DNA from: Palsa-504 sp963795795
GTDB taxonomy: Bacteria; Actinomycetota; Actinomycetes; Streptosporangiales; Streptosporangiaceae
Direction: 5' to 3'
DNA length: 64,000 bases
NCBI GenBank assembly: GCA_963795795.1
Contig: CAWCJS010000006.1
Location: 124,001-188,000, forward strand
Each line of letters begins with the position of its first letter. The first letter of the stretch is position 1. Under the pieces are notes generated by a model that was given only the letters and a program-made list of their open reading frames with translations, did no database searches and was not told the DNA's origin. Of the stretch, positions 52,109-61,260 are shown piece by piece. Both the position numbers and the translations under genes were made by a program.

Positions 52109-53593
52109 ATGCCTGCGGATCCGGAGGGTCTCGAGCACCGCAGGCTGCTGGGCTACCCGCCGGATGTCGGGCCTTACGCCGGTGCTGACCTGTTCGGACG
52201 GATCGGGCAGCCGTCGATCGACCGACTAGTTGACCTGCTGTATGAGGGGATCGGGGGCGACGATCAGCTGCGCCCGTTGTTCCCGCGCGACCTGGCGCAC
52301 AGCCGGTCGATGTCGAAGCTGTTCTTTTCCGAATGGCTGGGCGGCCCCCGTCACTACAGCGAGCAGTCCCACGCGGGCATGAGACAGCGCCACAGCGATC
52401 TGCCGATCACGGCTGCGCTCGCCGGCCGGTGGCTGGAGCACTTCCGCCGGGCGATGGAGGCCACGGTCGCGGCCGAGGCCGAACGCGCGGCGATCTTCGC
52501 GGGGGTCCGCTCCCTGGCCATGACCCTCGTCAACGATCGGGGGACCGGCCCCTCTCCGATCGCCTGGTGCGGTGTGGGCGCCCGTACCGTGACGCGGGCG
52601 AGGGATCTTGCTCACCGCGGAGACGTCGCCGGTCTCGCCGGGGCGCTGGTGGAGGCGCCGGACCTGCTGCTCCCGCCGTTCGCCGCGGCGATCATGCAGT
52701 CGGCCGCCCTGGCGGGCCGCGCCGACATCGTTCGCATGCTGCTGGACGTCGGCGTCGGAGCGGACCGTCCGTTCTGGATGCCGGTCGGTGTCACCGGGCC
52801 AGCGTTCGAGCGGGTGATTTTCGTGACGCCGCTGTGCGCCGCCAGGATGAAGCGGCGGTCCGCGGTCGAGTCGCTCCTCCTGGCGGCCGGGGCCCGTGCG
52901 GACGTGTTCACGTCGGCCTTCCTCGGCGACCTCTCCTCGCTCGGGCCGATGCTCACGGCCGATCCCGCCCTGGCCCAGGCGGCCGATCCGGCCGTCGACG
53001 TCCTCGACATCACGCCCGTCGAACACGCCGTCGCGGGCCGACAGGCCGCAGCGCTGCGGCTCACCCTGGAGCACGTCCCAGGTCCGCTGCCCTACGTGCG
53101 GGCGTTGCGCGGTGCCGCCGCCCAGGGCAGCCTGGCGATGGTCGGGCTGCTGCTCGCCCACGGGGCGGACGCGACCCGGATCGGCGTCGGACGCTGGGTC
53201 CTGCATCCCGAGCTTGCCCCGCTGCTCGCCAGCCGGGGCGCGGCGATCGACTCCTCAGGCTCGTGGATCGGGGCCAGCTGCACGGGAAACCAGGGACGCA
53301 AGGACGATCCGGAATACGTCCGCGCCCTGCTGCATTATGGGGCCAGCGCGAACGATCGCCGTACCGGCGAGGCGGAAGCCGCGACCGGCGTGCGGGCGCT
53401 CAACGCCACGGCACTGCACTACGCCGCCCGGGCCGGTTTCCTGCGGACTATCGGGGTTCTCCTCGAGCACGGAGCAGACGCGAACGCCCGCGACAGCCAG
53501 GGCCGCACCCCGCTCGACTGGCTGGAACAAGCTGCACCCTCGGTATCGCGGGCCGCGGTCCGCGACCTGATCGCACCGGCGCCGCATCGATGA
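52109..53593 (+). CDS. truncated globin fused to ankyrin repeats
   Basis: 494 residues. Residues ~25-135 match group II truncated haemoglobins (LFGRIGQPSIDRLVDLLYEG, LRPLFPRDLAHS, KLFFSEWLGGPRHYSEQ, then RHSDLPITAALAGRWLEHFR); the His in MRQRHSDL is in the proximal position. Residues ~170-490 hold ankyrin repeats (LAGRADIVRMLLDVGVGADR, GSLAMVGLLLAHGADATRIG, ALHYAARAGFLRTIGVLLEH, ANARDSQGRTPLDWLEQ). A haem sensor coupled to protein-protein interaction is a fair inference. Confidence 0.85.
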   Translation: MPADPEGLEHRRLLGYPPDVGPYAGADLFGRIGQPSIDRLVDLLYEGIGGDDQLRPLFPRDLAHSRSMSKLFFSEWLGGPRHYSEQSHAGMRQRHSDLPITAALAGRWLEHFRRAMEATVAAEAERAAIFAGVRSLAMTLVNDRGTGPSPIAWCGVGARTVTRARDLAHRGDVAGLAGALVEAPDLLLPPFAAAIMQSAALAGRADIVRMLLDVGVGADRPFWMPVGVTGPAFERVIFVTPLCAARMKRRSAVESLLLAAGARADVFTSAFLGDLSSLGPMLTADPALAQAADPAVDVLDITPVEHAVAGRQAAALRLTLEHVPGPLPYVRALRGAAAQGSLAMVGLLLAHGADATRIGVGRWVLHPELAPLLASRGAAIDSSGSWIGASCTGNQGRKDDPEYVRALLHYGASANDRRTGEAEAATGVRALNATALHYAARAGFLRTIGVLLEHGADANARDSQGRTPLDWLEQAAPSVSRAAVRDLIAPAPHR

Positions 53594-53619
53594 CGTGACC
53601 GCCTGCGAGAAGAGCTGGC

Positions 53620-54429
53620 TCAGCCCGGGTCGGTGAACCGGGCCGCCCGCTGCTCGAACTCCGCGGCGACCGCCTCGGCCTGGTTGGGGCTGCCGATGAG
53701 ATCGCCGATCTCCTCCTGCTCGGCCGCGAAGCCGGCCTCCAGGTCCGCGCGGCCCGCCAGGTTCAGGAGCCGCTTGGCCGCCCGGATGGCGTGCGGGTTG
53801 CGGGCCGCGATCGAGCGAGCCAGGTCGAGCGCGGATCCGCGCGGATCCGGATCGACCCTGGTCGCCAGGCCCAGTGCCACGGCCTCCTCGCCGCGCACCA
53901 TGCGCCCGGAGAAGGTCAGCTCCTTAGCGACGTCCCGGCCGACAAGTTCGGGCAGGAGCTGGGTCCCGGTCATGTCGGGCACCAGGCCCCACCTGATCTC
54001 AAGCACCGACATCCTCGCGTCCGGTGCGACGATGCGGATGTCGGCCCCAAGGGCGATCTGCAGCCCACCGCCCAGCGCATTCCCGTGCACGGCCGCGATG
54101 ACCGGGACGGGGATCTCCGCCCAGACGTACGCGGCGCGCTGTCCCACGGCCCGCGCCGGCCCGTCGCCGGGAGGCACGTCGACCTGAGCGCTGCGCCGCT
54201 CGCCGTCACGCATCGCCCGGAACCAGCCGAAGTCCAGACCCGCGCAGAAATCCGGTCCTTCACCGGACAGCACGACCGCCCGGACCCCGGGTTCGGACTT
54301 GAGGCGCTCGCCCGCCGTGACCAGGCCGGCGAACATCGCCCCGTCCAGGGCGTTCCGCTTTTCCGGCCGGGCTAGGCGGACATCCGCCACCCCGTCGGTG
54401 ATCGTCACCACGACTCGCTGCTCGGTCAT
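53620..54429 (-). CDS. enoyl-CoA hydratase/isomerase (crotonase) family
   Basis: 269 residues. Oxyanion-hole motifs: VVLSGEGPDFCAGLDFG and AVHGNALGGGLQIALGADIR. Acidic residue region WGLVPDMTGTQLLPELVG lies in the expected helix. It acts on a CoA thioester; the exact reaction is not known. Convergent with the globin-ankyrin gene and unrelated to neighbours. Confidence 0.93.
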   Translation of the reverse strand: MTEQRVVVTITDGVADVRLARPEKRNALDGAMFAGLVTAGERLKSEPGVRAVVLSGEGPDFCAGLDFGWFRAMRDGERRSAQVDVPPGDGPARAVGQRAAYVWAEIPVPVIAAVHGNALGGGLQIALGADIRIVAPDARMSVLEIRWGLVPDMTGTQLLPELVGRDVAKELTFSGRMVRGEEAVALGLATRVDPDPRGSALDLARSIAARNPHAIRAAKRLLNLAGRADLEAGFAAEQEEIGDLIGSPNQAEAVAAEFEQRAARFTDPG

Positions 54430-54675
54430 TCATGCTCCCTGGACACGCCTGGTCTCGGCGTCTCAGACTCGATGCCCGGCCGGACCTAAACGTCGTTGCG
54501 GGTGGGGCACCTGCTACTGCCCGGCCATTTACGTTACTATCCGCGCTATGAAGGCTCACCGGCACGATGTGGTCCGGGCCGAACTGGCGCGCGGTCCCGT
54601 CGCGGGCCGCGGCAGAACCGCCCGATTTTCTGGTGCGAGCGAACCCGGGACCGTGTTGATTGCGTACTACTCGGC

Positions 54676-55536
54676 ATGAAAGTCAACATGCCTCTCGTCA
54701 CGCTGCTGAGCGGTGCTGCGCTGGGCGTGGGCGTCCTGGTCGCCAGCATGCTGTCGCCCTCCAGCACGGCCTCGGCCAGTGGCACCACCGGTGCGACGTC
54801 AACGCCATCGCCGGCGTTCACCGTCACCGCGCCGCCACCGGCATCGGCTGCCTCGGGCACCGCACCAGCCACGACACCGACCACTCCACCGACGACCGCG
54901 TCGGCCACGGCACCGACCAGCGCTCCGGCCACAGCACCAGCGGTGACACCGACGAGCGCGTCGGCCGCGGCCCCGGGAACCACGCCGACCTCGGCCGCAT
55001 CCACGAGCAATTCGTACGTCCCGCCGCAGGCGGACTACGTGGCTCAGGTCAATGGCGGTGGTGCAGCGGTCGCGATCTCGGTCCACAAGGGCAAGGCGGT
55101 CGCTTACATCTGCAACGGCCACGCGGTCGCGGCCTGGTACCACGGCACCGCGGCACACGGGAAGCTGAACCTGACCGGCAAGAACGGCGCCCGGCTCAGC
55201 GTGGCCTACGGCTCCGGGAAGGCGACGGGTTCCGTCACGGCCGACGGCGTCCAGTTCAACTTCTCGGCGCCCATGGTGCACGGAGTGCTGCCCACGGGAC
55301 ACCGGAAGCCAGGTCTCTACGAGGCCACCGCGACCGTGCACGGAGTCAAGATCAAGGCCGGCTGGATCGTACTCCCAGACGGCAGCCAGGTGGGCTCGGT
55401 CGAGTACTTTTCGGACTCCGCCATCCCGCCGACAGCCCAGGCTCCGCTGCTTAACCTGGCCACGGGCACCGCCCAGTATGACGGGGTCACCCTCGTGGCC
55501 AGCCTGATCAGCGGCCTGACCGGCAGCGGATTCTGA
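54676..55536 (+). CDS. secreted/anchored protein with Thr-Pro-Ala linker
   Basis: 286 residues from the ATG at 54676. Signal or anchor helix at residues 5-25 (MPLVTLLSGAALGVGVLVAS), then a ~90-residue Thr/Pro/Ala/Ser linker (residues 30-115), then a soluble beta-rich domain (YVAQVNGGGAAVAISVHKGK, AYICNGHAVAAWYHGTAAHG, FNFSAPMVHGVLPTG). The domain type is not one I can name. First of three genes with a DUF6529 membrane protein and a Rieske lipoprotein, so an extracytoplasmic redox partner is possible. Confidence 0.75.
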   Translation: MKVNMPLVTLLSGAALGVGVLVASMLSPSSTASASGTTGATSTPSPAFTVTAPPPASAASGTAPATTPTTPPTTASATAPTSAPATAPAVTPTSASAAAPGTTPTSAASTSNSYVPPQADYVAQVNGGGAAVAISVHKGKAVAYICNGHAVAAWYHGTAAHGKLNLTGKNGARLSVAYGSGKATGSVTADGVQFNFSAPMVHGVLPTGHRKPGLYEATATVHGVKIKAGWIVLPDGSQVGSVEYFSDSAIPPTAQAPLLNLATGTAQYDGVTLVASLISGLTGSGF

Positions 55537-55570
55537 CCAGCCGCAACCTTCTCGACGACTTGGAACGGAC

Positions 55571-56149
55571 ATGACCGCACAACCCGAAGCGTCCTCGCCC
55601 GCGCCCGACCGCTATTCCCTGGGCATAGGCAAGCTGGTCGTGCCCAGCCTGATCGGCGGGCTGGTGGCACTGACCCTCGGCGTCTACGGGCGCCTCCACC
55701 ACCCGACCGGTATCGTGGTCAACATCGCGGGGTTCACGAGCGCGGGATACGTGAAATCGTGGCTCGCCACGATCGCTACCTTCTTCGCGGTCGTCCAGGT
55801 GACCTCGGCCCTGGTGATGTACGGCAAGATCCCGCGGGTCCGCGCCCCCTCGTGGATCGGCAGGCTGCACCAGTGGTCCGGCCGGATCGCGTTCCTGGCC
55901 GCGGTGCCGGTCGCCATTGACTGCCTTTACGGGCTCGGATTCCAGACCTATAGCACCCGGGTCCTGATCCACTCGATACTCGGCTGCGCGTTCTTCGGCT
56001 TCTTCACCATCAAGATGCTGATCCTGCCCAAGCGCGGGCTGCCGAACTGGACCCTCCCGCTGGCGGGCGCCCTGGTGTTCACCGTGCTGGTCGGCTTGTG
56101 GTTCACCTCTGCCTTCTGGTTCTTCTCGACCTTCGGGGTCCACCGCTAA
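55571..56149 (+). CDS. DUF6529 family four-helix membrane protein
   Basis: 192 residues with five hydrophobic segments (IGKLVVPSLIGGLVALTLGV, SWLATIATFFAVVQVTSALV, GRIAFLAAVPVAIDCLYGLG, VLIHSILGCAFFGFFTIKML, LAGALVFTVLVGLWFTSAFW). Conserved His in RLHQWSG and LIHSILG lie at helix ends as in cytochrome b561-type di-haem proteins. Haem binding is inferred, not shown. Ten bases before the Rieske gene. Confidence 0.8.
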   Translation: MTAQPEASSPAPDRYSLGIGKLVVPSLIGGLVALTLGVYGRLHHPTGIVVNIAGFTSAGYVKSWLATIATFFAVVQVTSALVMYGKIPRVRAPSWIGRLHQWSGRIAFLAAVPVAIDCLYGLGFQTYSTRVLIHSILGCAFFGFFTIKMLILPKRGLPNWTLPLAGALVFTVLVGLWFTSAFWFFSTFGVHR

Positions 56150-56159
56150 GGAGGCAGTC

Positions 56160-56639
56160 ATGACCCGATCATCAAGCCGCCGTGCCCTCCTGGCGGGCGC
56201 CTGCGCCGCGTGCGCGGCCACGCTAGCCGGATGCGCTCGTTACGGCACCAGCCAAGGGCTGGCGGGCTCCCCAGCGGGTGCCCCCGCCTACGGCGGCCCG
56301 AGCTCGGCGGGAACGGGATCGGCGGCCACCGGCTCCGCGGGCGGCGGCGCAGCTAACGTGCTGGCCAGCACCGCTGAGATCCCCGTGGGCGGCGGCACCA
56401 TCCTCACCGCCCAGAAGATCGTGATCACGCAGCCCCAGGCGGGCACCTATCACGCGTTCACGGCCATCTGCACCCACCTAGGCTGCATCGTCAACTCGGT
56501 GTCGGGCGGGACCATCAACTGCCCGTGCCACGGCAGCAAGTACAGCATCGTCAACGGGTCGGTCGTGAACGGCCCGGCTCCCCTTCCGCTGGCCGCGGTG
56601 AGCATCAAGGTGGAGGGCACCTCGATAGTCGAGGCGTGA
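56160..56639 (+). CDS. Rieske [2Fe-2S] lipoprotein
   Basis: 159 residues from an ATG after AAGGAGG. An N-terminal twin-arginine-like stretch (SSSRRALLAGACAA) leads to a lipobox (LAGC) near residue 25; then a Gly/Ser linker and a Rieske domain with ICTHLGC and CPCHGSKYS, the complete Cys-His/Cys-His ligand set. It sits at the outer membrane face. With the DUF6529 protein it forms a short electron-transfer chain. Confidence 0.93.
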   Translation: MTRSSSRRALLAGACAACAATLAGCARYGTSQGLAGSPAGAPAYGGPSSAGTGSAATGSAGGGAANVLASTAEIPVGGGTILTAQKIVITQPQAGTYHAFTAICTHLGCIVNSVSGGTINCPCHGSKYSIVNGSVVNGPAPLPLAAVSIKVEGTSIVEA

Positions 56640-56657
56640 CCGCGGTCTGAGCCGGGT

Positions 56658-57899
56658 TCAGCTGCGGGCGGCCAGGTGCCGCGTGAGGTGATCGATGACC
56701 TCACGCGCGTCGTCCTCGATACCGAAGATGAACGAGGACTTGCGCCGGCGCAGCACGGGCAGCCCCAGCGCGTACAGGCCGGGGCTGCTGACCGCACCGC
56801 CGTCGTGGTACAGGTGGCCTTTCGCGTCGACCACGGGCACCTCGAGCCACCCGTAGTCAGGCCGGAAGCCGGTGGCCCACACGATCGCGCGGATCTCGCC
56901 GCTGGTCAGGTCAACCTGCAACCGCGCCGAGGGGGGCACCGCCGTGGGCGCGAAGCGCTCGGGAGGGCCGACCTCGTCCTCACGCCCGTGGGCCTGAGCC
57001 CACTCGTCGAACGTGTCCAGCAGGCGCCGCATCTTGAGGTCCGCGAGCGAGAAAACGTTACGCAGGCCGCCGGAGAACAGCGCAACGCCGTCACGGACCG
57101 CTGACCAGCGGCCGACGAGCTCCACACCCATCGAGGTCAGCGCGTTGAGGTCGAGCGTCGCCCGCTCGGGCGTCCCGACTAGCTGAGGTGAGGGCAGCCG
57201 GCGGGCCCGGGTGAGATCGTCGACCTCGTCGTACCGCTGGTCCCACACGCCTGACGCGTCCATCCACCAGAGCACGTCCCGGCCGCGGTACGTGCGCGGC
57301 AACCGCACGTGCTCGCCCACCGCGAGGGTCACCGGGCGACCCGACCGCTGCAGCTCGGCGGCCAGCTGCACGCCCGTCGCCGACGCTCCCACGACGAGCA
57401 CGCCGCCATCTCCAAGCTTGGCGGGGTCGCGATAGTCGAACGGGGTCAGCTGCTCAACGGACCCCGGCACGGCCGCGGCGAACGCCGGCACCGCCGGCTG
57501 ATTGCAGGCGCCGCTCGCGATGACCACGGCCCGGCAGCCGATCTCGCCGTGGTTCGTGGTGACCTGGTATCCGCCGTCGGCGCGCCGCACCGACACCACG
57601 TTCGTGCCGGTCCGCACGGGGGCGCGCGAGACCGCGGCGAAGCGCTCGATGAACTCGGTCACTTCCCCCATCGTCATGTAGCCGTCCGGATCCGGGCCCT
57701 CGTAGCGAACGCCCGGCAGGCGGCTCTGCCAGTTGGGGGTGAGCAGCCGCAGGGAGTCCCAGCGTTCGCGCCGCCAGGAGTTCGCGACCTCGCCGCGCTC
57801 GAGCACGACGTGGTCGATCGACCGGTCGCTCAGGAAGTGACTGGCGGCCAGGCCCGCGTGGCCCGCGCCGATGACGACCGTGGTTACGCGCTCGATGAC
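56658..57899 (-). CDS. flavin-dependent monooxygenase/oxidoreductase, start codon not found
   Basis: The frame runs without a stop from ~57920 to 56658. The FAD Rossmann motif TTVVIGAGHAGLAASHFL lies upstream of the first usable start (GTG at 57806), so the native protein must begin near 57899, where the codons are GTC ATC GAG CGC and no ATG, GTG or TTG occurs. The second Rossmann motif is VLVVGASATGVQLAAEL, and IVWATGFRPDYGW is the FMO/BVMO-type ATG motif. About 413 residues, normal size. A mutated start codon, a rare start or a sequence error are all possible. It lies next to the OsmC gene on the same strand. Confidence 0.75.
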   Translation of the reverse strand, partial: VIERVTTVVIGAGHAGLAASHFLSDRSIDHVVLERGEVANSWRRERWDSLRLLTPNWQSRLPGVRYEGPDPDGYMTMGEVTEFIERFAAVSRAPVRTGTNVVSVRRADGGYQVTTNHGEIGCRAVVIASGACNQPAVPAFAAAVPGSVEQLTPFDYRDPAKLGDGGVLVVGASATGVQLAAELQRSGRPVTLAVGEHVRLPRTYRGRDVLWWMDASGVWDQRYDEVDDLTRARRLPSPQLVGTPERATLDLNALTSMGVELVGRWSAVRDGVALFSGGLRNVFSLADLKMRRLLDTFDEWAQAHGREDEVGPPERFAPTAVPPSARLQVDLTSGEIRAIVWATGFRPDYGWLEVPVVDAKGHLYHDGGAVSSPGLYALGLPVLRRRKSSFIFGIEDDAREVIDHLTRHLAARS

Positions 57900-57906
57900 G
57901 TGACTC

Positions 57907-58455
57907 TCAGGCGACTTCGACGGTTACGTTGGTCGGGTTGGTGAGAGCGTCGAACACGGCGGAGCGCTTCTGAGACTGGGCCACCAGCGCCTCGATGTCC
58001 TCCTTAGAGGCGTCCGCGTCGATGGTGAACGTCACCTTGATGTCGTTGAAGCCGTTGCGGACGTCGCTGTCGGCACCGAGGATGCCGCGGATGTCGTGCG
58101 CGCCTTCGACGACCGATTCGACCGAGCGCAGCTCGATGCCGCGGTTCTCCGCGACGGACGCCACCCCTGCGGTCAGGCAGCTCGCCAGGCCGACGAGGAG
58201 GAACTCGATCGGCGTGATGCCGTTGTCCGTGGCCGCGAAGACCTCGGGGTGGTCGGCTTCGAACACCGACTCCTCGTTGTGCTCGTGCTCCTCGCCCAGG
58301 CCGAAGAAGCTCTGCACCTTGATCTGGCTATGCACGCCGTGCTGCCACTTGGCGGACGCCCGCCAGGTGAACTGGGCGGCCTCGGGCGCGCCCTTCAGCA
58401 CCTCGCGCGCCTCGAGCAGCGCCTGAACGTTGACGCCGTTGGTGACGGTGGTCAT
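57907..58455 (-). CDS. OsmC family protein
   Basis: 182 residues. OsmC layout with the first redox Cys in FLLVGLASCLTAGVASVAEN. The second Cys, usually in the central helix after the strand, is absent (AQSQKRSAVFDALTNPT has Ser). A one-Cys form is unlikely to act as a classic peroxiredoxin of the Ohr type. Divergent from metX. A weak AAAGGGAA ribosome site. Confidence 0.9.
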   Translation of the reverse strand: MTTVTNGVNVQALLEAREVLKGAPEAAQFTWRASAKWQHGVHSQIKVQSFFGLGEEHEHNEESVFEADHPEVFAATDNGITPIEFLLVGLASCLTAGVASVAENRGIELRSVESVVEGAHDIRGILGADSDVRNGFNDIKVTFTIDADASKEDIEALVAQSQKRSAVFDALTNPTNVTVEVA

Positions 58456-58530
58456 GTCGCGTGATTCCCTTTCGCGAGCTTATCTAGTTTTCCGATGGAG
58501 ATGCCTGACAATACACTAGTCGGTACCAGC

Positions 58531-58543
58531 TAAGATAGCCTGC
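58531..58543 (+). promoter_or_regulatory. -10 element for a probably leaderless metX message
   Basis: TAAGAT (58531-58536) lies seven bases before the metX ATG, which has no ribosome site, so transcription probably starts at or next to the ATG. The best -35 (CTGACA, 58505-58510) is 20 bases away, longer than ideal. No SAM riboswitch fits in the short leader. Confidence 0.4.
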
Positions 58544-59800
58544 ATGGCGGAGCCAGCCCCGACGCTCGCGGCCGGCTCAGCGGGCCCAGCCGGCCGTGCT
58601 GGCAGCGTCGGCACGGTCGAAACGCAGTACCTCGACCTGCCGGAGCCGGTGCGGCTTGACTGCGGGCGGAACCTGTACCCGATCCGCGTGGCGTACGAGA
58701 CCTACGGTGCCCTGTCGCCGCGGCGCGACAACGTCATCCTGGTGTGCCACGCGCTCAGCGGCGACGCCCATGCGGCGGGGTTCGCGAAGACGCCGCCCGC
58801 GGAGAGCACGCGTGACGGGTTCGCTGCCGAGGATCGCGACGGCACGGCCGGCAAGGGACTCGGCTGGTGGGACGGGATGATCGGCCCGGGCAAGGCCTTC
58901 GACACCGACCGCTTCTTCGTCATCTCCACGAACCTGCTCGGCGGCTGCCGCGGTACGACGGGGCCCTCGTCGATCGACCCGGCGACGGGCCAGCCGTACG
59001 GGGCGGACTTCCCGGTGATCACGGTCGCGGACATGGTGCGGACCGAGCGCGCGTTCCTGGACGCGCTGGGTATCGAGCGGCTGGCGGCGGTAGCCGGCGG
59101 CTCGCTCGGCGGGATGCAGGCGTTCGAGTGGGCGATCCTGTTTCCTGACCAGGTGGATGCCGTCGTGTCGATCGCCAGCACGCACGCGCTCCAGCCGCAG
59201 GGCGTGGCCTGGAACTCGATCGCGCGTGACGCGATCATGCGCGATCCGGCCTGGCAGGACGGCCACTACTACGGCACGGGCCGCGCGCCAGAGGCTGGCA
59301 TGGGCGTGGCGCGGATGGTCGGCCACATCACGTACCTGTCGGGGCAGGCGCTGAGCGACAAGTTCGGCCGGCGGCTGCAGTTCGCCGACGACGTCCGCTA
59401 TACGATCACCGAACCAGAGTTCCAGGTCGAGAGCTACCTGCGCCACCAGGCCGACTCGTTCGTCAAGCGCTTCGACGCCAACACCTACCTGTTCACGTCG
59501 CGTGCGCTGACGTATTTCGACCTCGCGCGGCAGTACGGCAGCGGATCGCTCGCGCAGGCCCTGGAAGGCGTTAGCGCGCGGACGCTGCTGATCGCGTTCA
59601 GTTCCGACTGGCTGTACCCGCCCTCCTCGTCGAGGGACATCGCCGACGCGCTGCGCGCTCTCGGCAAGCCGGCCGAACTCCACGTGATCGAGGCGCCGTA
59701 CGGCCACGACTGCTTCCTGCTCGAGGAAGCGCGGCAGACGCCCATCATCCGGCAGTTTTTGAGCAAGCACAGCCTGGCCGACGGCGGGGCCGGCGGGTGA
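58544..59800 (+). CDS. metX: homoserine O-acetyltransferase
   Basis: 418 residues, alpha/beta hydrolase fold. Nucleophile Ser in AVAGGSLGGMQAFEWA, Asp in AFSSDWLYPPSSS, His in EAPYGHDCFLLEE; N-terminal motif LVCHALSGDAHAAG. It transfers an acyl group from acetyl-CoA to homoserine for methionine synthesis; succinyl use cannot be excluded by eye. It precedes metY by 19 bases. Confidence 0.95.
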   Translation: MAEPAPTLAAGSAGPAGRAGSVGTVETQYLDLPEPVRLDCGRNLYPIRVAYETYGALSPRRDNVILVCHALSGDAHAAGFAKTPPAESTRDGFAAEDRDGTAGKGLGWWDGMIGPGKAFDTDRFFVISTNLLGGCRGTTGPSSIDPATGQPYGADFPVITVADMVRTERAFLDALGIERLAAVAGGSLGGMQAFEWAILFPDQVDAVVSIASTHALQPQGVAWNSIARDAIMRDPAWQDGHYYGTGRAPEAGMGVARMVGHITYLSGQALSDKFGRRLQFADDVRYTITEPEFQVESYLRHQADSFVKRFDANTYLFTSRALTYFDLARQYGSGSLAQALEGVSARTLLIAFSSDWLYPPSSSRDIADALRALGKPAELHVIEAPYGHDCFLLEEARQTPIIRQFLSKHSLADGGAGG

Positions 59801-59819
59801 GGACGAGGAAGAGGACGCG

Positions 59820-61157
59820 GTGACCGACCAGATCCCCCGGGCCGAAGAGGCCCGCGCGTTCGGATTCGAGACGCGCCAGTTGCACGCCGGGCAGCGGCCC
59901 GACCCGAACACCGGCGCGCGCGCGGTGCCGATCTTCCAGACGACCAGCTACGTGTTCGAGGACCCGGAATCGGCGGCGGCGTACTTCAACCTGCAGGAGT
60001 ACGGGAACACGTACTCGCGGATCATGAACCCGACCGTCGCGGTGTTCGAGGAGCGGGTGGCGAACCTGGAGGGCGGCGCGGGCGGGGTGGCGTTCGCCAG
60101 CGGGATCGCCGCGCAGGCCGGCGCGCTCTTCACCCTGCTGCAGCCGGGCGACCACGTCGTCTCGTCCTCGGCGCTGTACGGCGGGACGGTGAACCAGTTC
60201 AAGCACTGGCTGCGCAAGATGAACGTCGAGCTGACCTGGGTCAACCCCGATGACCCTGACGCGTGGCGGCAGGCGGTCCGCCCGAACACCAAGGCGTTCT
60301 TCGGCGAGACGATCGGCAACCCGGGCGGGAACGTGCTGGACATCGAGACCGTCGCGGCCATCGCGCACGAACACGAACTGCCGCTGATCGTGGATAACAC
60401 GTTCGCCACGCCGTACCTGTGCCGCCCGATCGACTGGGGCGCCGACATCGTCATCCACTCGGCGACCAAGTTCATCGGCGGCCACGGCACCAGCATCGGC
60501 GGGGTCGTCACCGAGGCCGGCACGTTCGACTGGTCCAACGGGCGGTTCCCCGTCGTCGCCGACCCGTCGCCCGCCTATCACGGCCTGCAGTTCCACGAGA
60601 CGTTCGGGACGTACGGCTACCTGATGAAGCTCCGGGCCGAGACCCTGCGCGACCTGGGCGCGGCGCTCTCGCCCTTCAACGCCTTCCTGTTCCTGCAGGG
60701 GCTCGAGACGCTGTCGCTGCGGATGGAACGCCACGTCGAGAACGCGATGGCGGTCGCGGCGTTCCTCGAGTCCCACCCGCTGGCGTCGAACGTGACGTAC
60801 CCCGGCCTGCCGTCCAGCAGGTACCGGCCGCTGGCCGAGAAGTACCTGCCGCGCGGGGCGGGCGCGGTGTTCTCGTTCGACTGCGCGGGCGGCCGGGAAG
60901 GCGGGCAGGACCTCATCCGGGGCCTGACGCTCTGGTCCCACCTGGCGAACGTCGGCGACGCGAAGAGCCTGGTCATCCACCCCGCCAGCACGACGCACCG
61001 CCAGCTAGGTGACGACGAGTTGCGGGCGGCGGGCGTCGGGCCGGGAACGGTGCGGCTGTCGGTCGGCACCGAGTCCGTCGAGGACCTGATCTGGGATCTG
61101 CAGCAGGGTTTCGCGCTCGTCGCCGCGACGGCGGGAAGGAAGGTGGCGACCATATGA
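59820..61157 (+). CDS. metY: O-acetylhomoserine aminocarboxypropyltransferase (sulfhydrylase)
   Basis: 445 residues, Cys/Met metabolism PLP enzyme. PLP Lys in IVIHSATKFIGGHGTSIGG, and other marks SRIMNPTVAVFEERVANLEG, VDNTFATPYLCRP. Makes homocysteine from O-acetylhomoserine and sulfide. Start GTG after GAGGAAGAGGA. It forms an operon with metX. Confidence 0.95.
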   Translation: MTDQIPRAEEARAFGFETRQLHAGQRPDPNTGARAVPIFQTTSYVFEDPESAAAYFNLQEYGNTYSRIMNPTVAVFEERVANLEGGAGGVAFASGIAAQAGALFTLLQPGDHVVSSSALYGGTVNQFKHWLRKMNVELTWVNPDDPDAWRQAVRPNTKAFFGETIGNPGGNVLDIETVAAIAHEHELPLIVDNTFATPYLCRPIDWGADIVIHSATKFIGGHGTSIGGVVTEAGTFDWSNGRFPVVADPSPAYHGLQFHETFGTYGYLMKLRAETLRDLGAALSPFNAFLFLQGLETLSLRMERHVENAMAVAAFLESHPLASNVTYPGLPSSRYRPLAEKYLPRGAGAVFSFDCAGGREGGQDLIRGLTLWSHLANVGDAKSLVIHPASTTHRQLGDDELRAAGVGPGTVRLSVGTESVEDLIWDLQQGFALVAATAGRKVATI

Positions 61158-61260
61158 GCGAGCCGAAGGGCGCCGGCGGCGACTGGACTGAGGAGCGACG
61201 GAGGAGCGACGAGGGAAGGAGCCGCCTTAAGGGCGCCCGGAGGCGAGCGGAGAACAGAGC

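Noticed and set aside
58456..58543. SAM riboswitch upstream of metX
   Set aside because: The whole gap is 88 bases, includes a divergent promoter, and the -10 element lies seven bases from the ATG, leaving no leader.
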